A stretch of 64,000 nt of DNA from Actinomycetota bacterium. GTDB lineage: Bacteria > Actinomycetota > Actinomycetes > S36-B12 > FW305-bin1. Each line of letters opens with the position of its first letter. The first letter of the stretch is position 1. The position numbers were made by a program, and so were the translations under genes. Shown here piece after piece: positions 61,027 through 64,000 of the stretch. The notes under the pieces were generated by a model. The model was not told where the DNA came from. It saw only the letters and a list, made by a program, of their open reading frames with translations, and made no database searches. The stretch lies in assembly GCA_004297305.1 (NCBI GenBank), contig SCTR01000006.1, positions 318,129 to 382,128 of the forward strand, in the 5' to 3' direction.

Positions 61027-63565
61027 CGACATCGACCACGACGGTGTCGCCGTCGAGCACCTCGGCGGCCAGGATCGCCCGCGCCAACGGGTCGCCCACC
61101 GCCGACTGGACCAGTCGACGCAGCGGCCGGGCGCCGTACACCGGGTCGAACCCCTGCAGTGCCAGCCAGTCCTTGGCCGGCTGCGACACCTGCAGCGTCA
61201 GCCGACGGTCGGCCAAACGGGCGGCCATGAGGTCCAGCTGCAGGTCGACGATGCGCGTGAGTTCGGCGGATCCCAGCGGATGGAACAGCACGACCTCGTC
61301 GAGCCGGTTGAGGAACTCCGGCTTGAACGACGACCGGACCGTCGCCATCACCGCCTCCCGCTTCTCGTGTTCGCCGAGCAAGGGATCGGCCAGGTACGCC
61401 GAACCGAGGTTCGACGTCAGGACCAGGATCGTGTTGCGGAAGTCCACGGTACGACCCTGGCCGTCGGTGAGCCGCCCGTCGTCGAGCACCTGCAGCAGGA
61501 TGTCGAACACCTCGGGGTGCGCCTTCTCGACCTCGTCGAGCAGTACGACGGTGTAGGGCCGGCGGCGTACCGCCTCGGTGAGCTGACCGCCCTCCTCGTA
61601 GCCGACATACCCGGGCGGGGCACCGACGAGCCGGGCGACCGCGTGCTTCTCGCCGTACTCGCTCATGTCGATGCGGACCATCGCCCGATCGTCGTCGAAC
61701 AGGAACTGCGCCAACGCCTTGGCCAGTTCCGTCTTGCCGACGCCGGTCGGCCCGAGGAACAGGAACGACCCGGTCGGCCGATCCGGGTCGGCCACGCCGG
61801 CGCGGGCCCGGCGGACCGCGTCGGAGACGGCGCGGACGGCCTCGGCCTGCCCGACGACGCGCTCGCCCAGTGCCGCATCCATCCGCAACAACTTCGCGGT
61901 CTCGCCCTCCAGCAGCCTGCCGGCGGGGATCCCGGTCCAGGCGGCCACGACCTCGGCGACGTCGTCCGGACCGACCTCGTCGGAGACCATCGCCGCGCGA
62001 GCGTTGGTCTGCGACGACAGCGCCGCGAGCTCTCGTTCCAGCTCGGGGATCTCGGCGTACAGAATCCGGGACGCCTGCTCGAAGTCGCCATCCCGTTGCG
62101 CCCGTTCGGCAATCACGCGCAGCTCGTCGAGCCGGATCTTCACCTCGCCGACCCGATCCAGGCCTTCGCGTTCGGACTCCCAGCGCGCCCGCAACGCGGC
62201 GAGTTCCTCCCGGCGGTCGGCGAGGTCGGCGCGCAACCGCTCGAGCCGGGCCACCGACGCCGGATCGCTCTCCCGCCCCAGCGCGAGTTCCTCCATCATC
62301 AGGCGGTCGACGGTGCGCTGCAGTTCGTCGAGCTCGACCGGGGACGAGTCGATCTCCATCCGCAACCGGGACGCCGCCTCGTCCACGAGGTCGATCGCCT
62401 TGTCCGGCAGGAACCGTGCGGTGATGTAGCGGTCGGACAGCTGCGCGGCGGCGACCAGCGCGGCATCGGCGATGACGACCTTGTGGTGGGCCTCGTACTT
62501 CTCCTTCAGGCCACGCAGGATCGCCACGGTGTCCTCCACGGTCGGCTCGCCGACCAGGACCTGCTGGAAACGCCGTTCCAGCGCCGGGTCCTTCTCGATG
62601 CGCTCGCGGTACTCGTCCAGCGTGGTCGCCCCGACCATCCGCAACTCACCGCGGGCCAGCATTGGTTTGAGCATGTTGCCGGCATCCATGGCCGAATCGC
62701 CGGACGAACCGGCACCGACGACGGTGTGCAACTCGTCGATGAACGTCACGACCTGACCGTCGCTGCCCTTGATCTCCTCGAGGACCGCCTTGAGCCGCTC
62801 CTCGAACTCACCGCGGTACTTCGCCCCGGCGAGCATCGCGGCAAGATCCAGGGCGATCAGCCGCTTGCCGCGCAACGACAACGGGACATCGCCGGCGACG
62901 ATGCGCTGCGCGAGGCCTTCGACCACCGCGGTCTTGCCGACGCCCGGCTCACCGATGAGCACGGGGTTGTTCTTCGTCCGCCGGGACAGCACCTGCACGA
63001 CGCGCCGGATCTCGGCGTCGCGCCCGATCACCGGGTCGATGCGGCCTTCCCGGGCCCGGGCGGTGAGGTCCACGCCGTACTTCGCCAGCGCTTCGAACGT
63101 CCCCTCCGGCTCGGGGCTGGTCACCCGGGCCGAGCCGCGGACCTTGTCCAACGCGGCCAGCAGCGCCGTCGGCGTGGCGCCACGCGGCGTCAGCAGCTGC
63201 GCAGGAACCCCGTCGCGGGCCAGGCCGATGAGCAGATGCTCGGTCGACACGTAGTCGTCGCCCCGCTCGGTGGCCAGGTCCTGCGCGGCCTGCAGCGCCC
63301 GGAATGCGGTCTGCGCCAGTTGGGGTTGCGCGACCGCGGCACCGTGCGCACTGGGCAGCCGACCCAGCTCGGTACTGACCGCGGCCGCCAGGTCCGCAGC
63401 GTCGACTCCGACGTCGTCCAGCAGGGCCGCGGCGATGCCGTCCCGTTGCTCGACCAGCCCCGCGAGCAGATGGATCGGCTCGACGTGCGGATTGCCGGCC
63501 GTGGTCGCCAGCCGGACCGCGGCCGCCAGCGCCTCCTGGCTTCGAGTGGTGTAGTTCAGGTCCAC
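60971..63565 (-). CDS. clpB: ATP-dependent chaperone ClpB
   Basis: A Hsp100 disaggregase working with DnaK. The 864 residues have the Clp-N double repeat (1-145), first AAA+ module with Walker [14 protein letters not shown] and [12 protein letters not shown], a long coiled-coil middle domain ([29 protein letters not shown]), then the second module with [15 protein letters not shown] and [14 protein letters not shown]. The C-terminus [13 protein letters not shown] lies in the duplicated 72-bp segment. GTG 63565 starts [13 protein letters not shown] with GGGAGGGAA upstream. Lies 81 bases after hspR, so it may share the heat-shock operon. Confidence 0.97.
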   Translation of the reverse strand: MDLNYTTRSQEALAAAVRLATTAGNPHVEPIHLLAGLVEQRDGIAAALLDDVGVDAADLAAAVSTELGRLPSAHGAAVAQPQLAQTAFRALQAAQDLATERGDDYVSTEHLLIGLARDGVPAQLLTPRGATPTALLAALDKVRGSARVTSPEPEGTFEALAKYGVDLTARAREGRIDPVIGRDAEIRRVVQVLSRRTKNNPVLIGEPGVGKTAVVEGLAQRIVAGDVPLSLRGKRLIALDLAAMLAGAKYRGEFEERLKAVLEEIKGSDGQVVTFIDELHTVVGAGSSGDSAMDAGNMLKPMLARGELRMVGATTLDEYRERIEKDPALERRFQQVLVGEPTVEDTVAILRGLKEKYEAHHKVVIADAALVAAAQLSDRYITARFLPDKAIDLVDEAASRLRMEIDSSPVELDELQRTVDRLMMEELALGRESDPASVARLERLRADLADRREELAALRARWESEREGLDRVGEVKIRLDELRVIAERAQRDGDFEQASRILYAEIPELERELAALSSQTNARAAMVSDEVGPDDVAEVVAAWTGIPAGRLLEGETAKLLRMDAALGERVVGQAEAVRAVSDAVRRARAGVADPDRPTGSFLFLGPTGVGKTELAKALAQFLFDDDRAMVRIDMSEYGEKHAVARLVGAPPGYVGYEEGGQLTEAVRRRPYTVVLLDEVEKAHPEVFDILLQVLDDGRLTDGQGRTVDFRNTILVLTSNLGSAYLADPLLGEHEKREAVMATVRSSFKPEFLNRLDEVVLFHPLGSAELTRIVDLQLDLMAARLADRRLTLQVSQPAKDWLALQGFDPVYGARPLRRLVQSAVGDPLARAILAAEVLDGDTVVVDVADPGPDGTSAGLTVTRAA

Positions 63566-63646
63566 GAGATTCCCTCCCGAGGTTCGCCGAGGTCATCGGC
63601 GTACGAACGAAACTGCCGGCGGGATCGGGCCGGCGACACGGTGGCC

Positions 63647-64000
63647 TCAGCCGCGGGTCACCGGACGCCAGACCACCAAGGCGGTCGAGCGTCGGTCGCG
63701 GGTGAGGTCGTCGAGGCGGTCACGCAACGCCACGACCTCCTGTTCCAGCACCAGGATCCGCTGGATGCCGGCCAGGTTGATCCCCTCGTTCGCCAACCGC
63801 TGCACCTCCCGGAGCCGAGCGATGTCGCGCATGGAGTAGAGCCGATTGCGGCCCAGGCTGCGGTCCGGTGACACCAGACCGAGCCGGTCGTACTGTCGCA
63901 ACGTCTGCGGGTGCAGCCCGGCCAGTTGCGCGGCGATCGAGATCACGTAGACCGGCGCGTCCTCGTCGGGTCCGAAACTCGACCGAGGGTTCTCAGGGGA
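63647..64000 (-). CDS. hspR: heat-shock repressor HspR, MerR family (5' end outside the window)
   Basis: The visible 117 residues are the C-terminal part: DAPVYVISIAAQLAGLHPQTLRQYDRLGLVSPDRSLGRNRLYSMRDIARLREVQRLANEGINLAGIQRILVLEQEV is the MerR-type winged helix of HspR, followed by a coiled coil. HspR with DnaK as corepressor represses dnaK and clpB operons. GTG 63946 is possible, but relatives have about 15-20 residues before VISIAAQ and the frame is open to the window edge without a start; the gene is therefore given as partial. Normal partners grpE and dnaJ would lie to the right. Confidence 0.92.
   Translation of the reverse strand, partial: SPENPRSSFGPDEDAPVYVISIAAQLAGLHPQTLRQYDRLGLVSPDRSLGRNRLYSMRDIARLREVQRLANEGINLAGIQRILVLEQEVVALRDRLDDLTRDRRSTALVVWRPVTRG

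Noticed and set aside
63566-63646. HAIR operator of HspR upstream of clpB
   Set aside because: No CTTGAGT-N7-ACTCAAG match is found in the 81-base gap; the sequence CTTCGAGTGGTGTAG at the start of clpB is too far from it.

Overview
The window is high-GC DNA from an actinobacterium. Supporting signs are frequent GTG starts, tight 4-bp ATGA/GTGA overlaps, a BldC-type MerR regulator near a DUF3073 protein, an F420-type luciferase-like oxidoreductase, HspR next to ClpB, and the run purA, DUF3151, DUF72, fba, TrmH, DedA, pyrE. Genus cannot be assigned from sequence reading alone.

Layout. 1-3.3 kb: end of an unidentified gene, a Sua5-type tRNA threonylcarbamoylation enzyme, a small metallopeptidase, tRNA-Glu, tRNA-Asp, an LLM oxidoreductase and tRNA-Phe. 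3.6-19.9 kb: accessory metabolism (YihY membrane protein, five SDR or acyl-CoA dehydrogenase family enzymes, a D-aminoacylase-like amidohydrolase, a MatB-like acyl-CoA synthetase, an AraC/VOC pair, three MFS transporters, a tandem pair of small membrane proteins). Two MFS genes here are joined tail to tail without their own stop codons. 20-24 kb: UbiA-type prenyltransferase, a two-domain alpha/beta hydrolase, bldC and DUF3073.

24-51 kb is a minus-strand purine biosynthesis belt (purM, purF, purL, purQ, purS, purC, purB, purD, purA). It is interleaved with galE, an alcohol dehydrogenase, an amidase with a small GatC/AtzG-like partner, a transporter/enoyl-CoA hydratase/sterol-carrier operon and a Rieske dioxygenase cluster. 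Plus-strand zwf and an AbiEi/DUF559-type gene interrupt it. 51-64 kb: DUF3151, a TetR/small-protein pair, DUF72, fba, a TrmH methyltransferase, DedA, pyrE, an SDR, a DapC-like aminotransferase, an AbiEi/AbiEii toxin-antitoxin pair, clpB and the start-less end of hspR.

The most unusual content is repetitive DNA tied to genes. (1) A palindromic element of constant 56-bp length occurs four times: before, inside and at the end of the AbiEi/DUF559 gene, and just upstream of the AbiE operon. (2) The AbiE operon lies between two 72-bp direct repeats that duplicate the 3' end of clpB. (3) Six copies of a 30-bp unit follow the dioxygenase beta gene, and in the minus strand each carries the same in-frame TAG. 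(4) Short tandem repeats sit at many other gene borders. All function calls are read from motifs and family knowledge; no database search was run.
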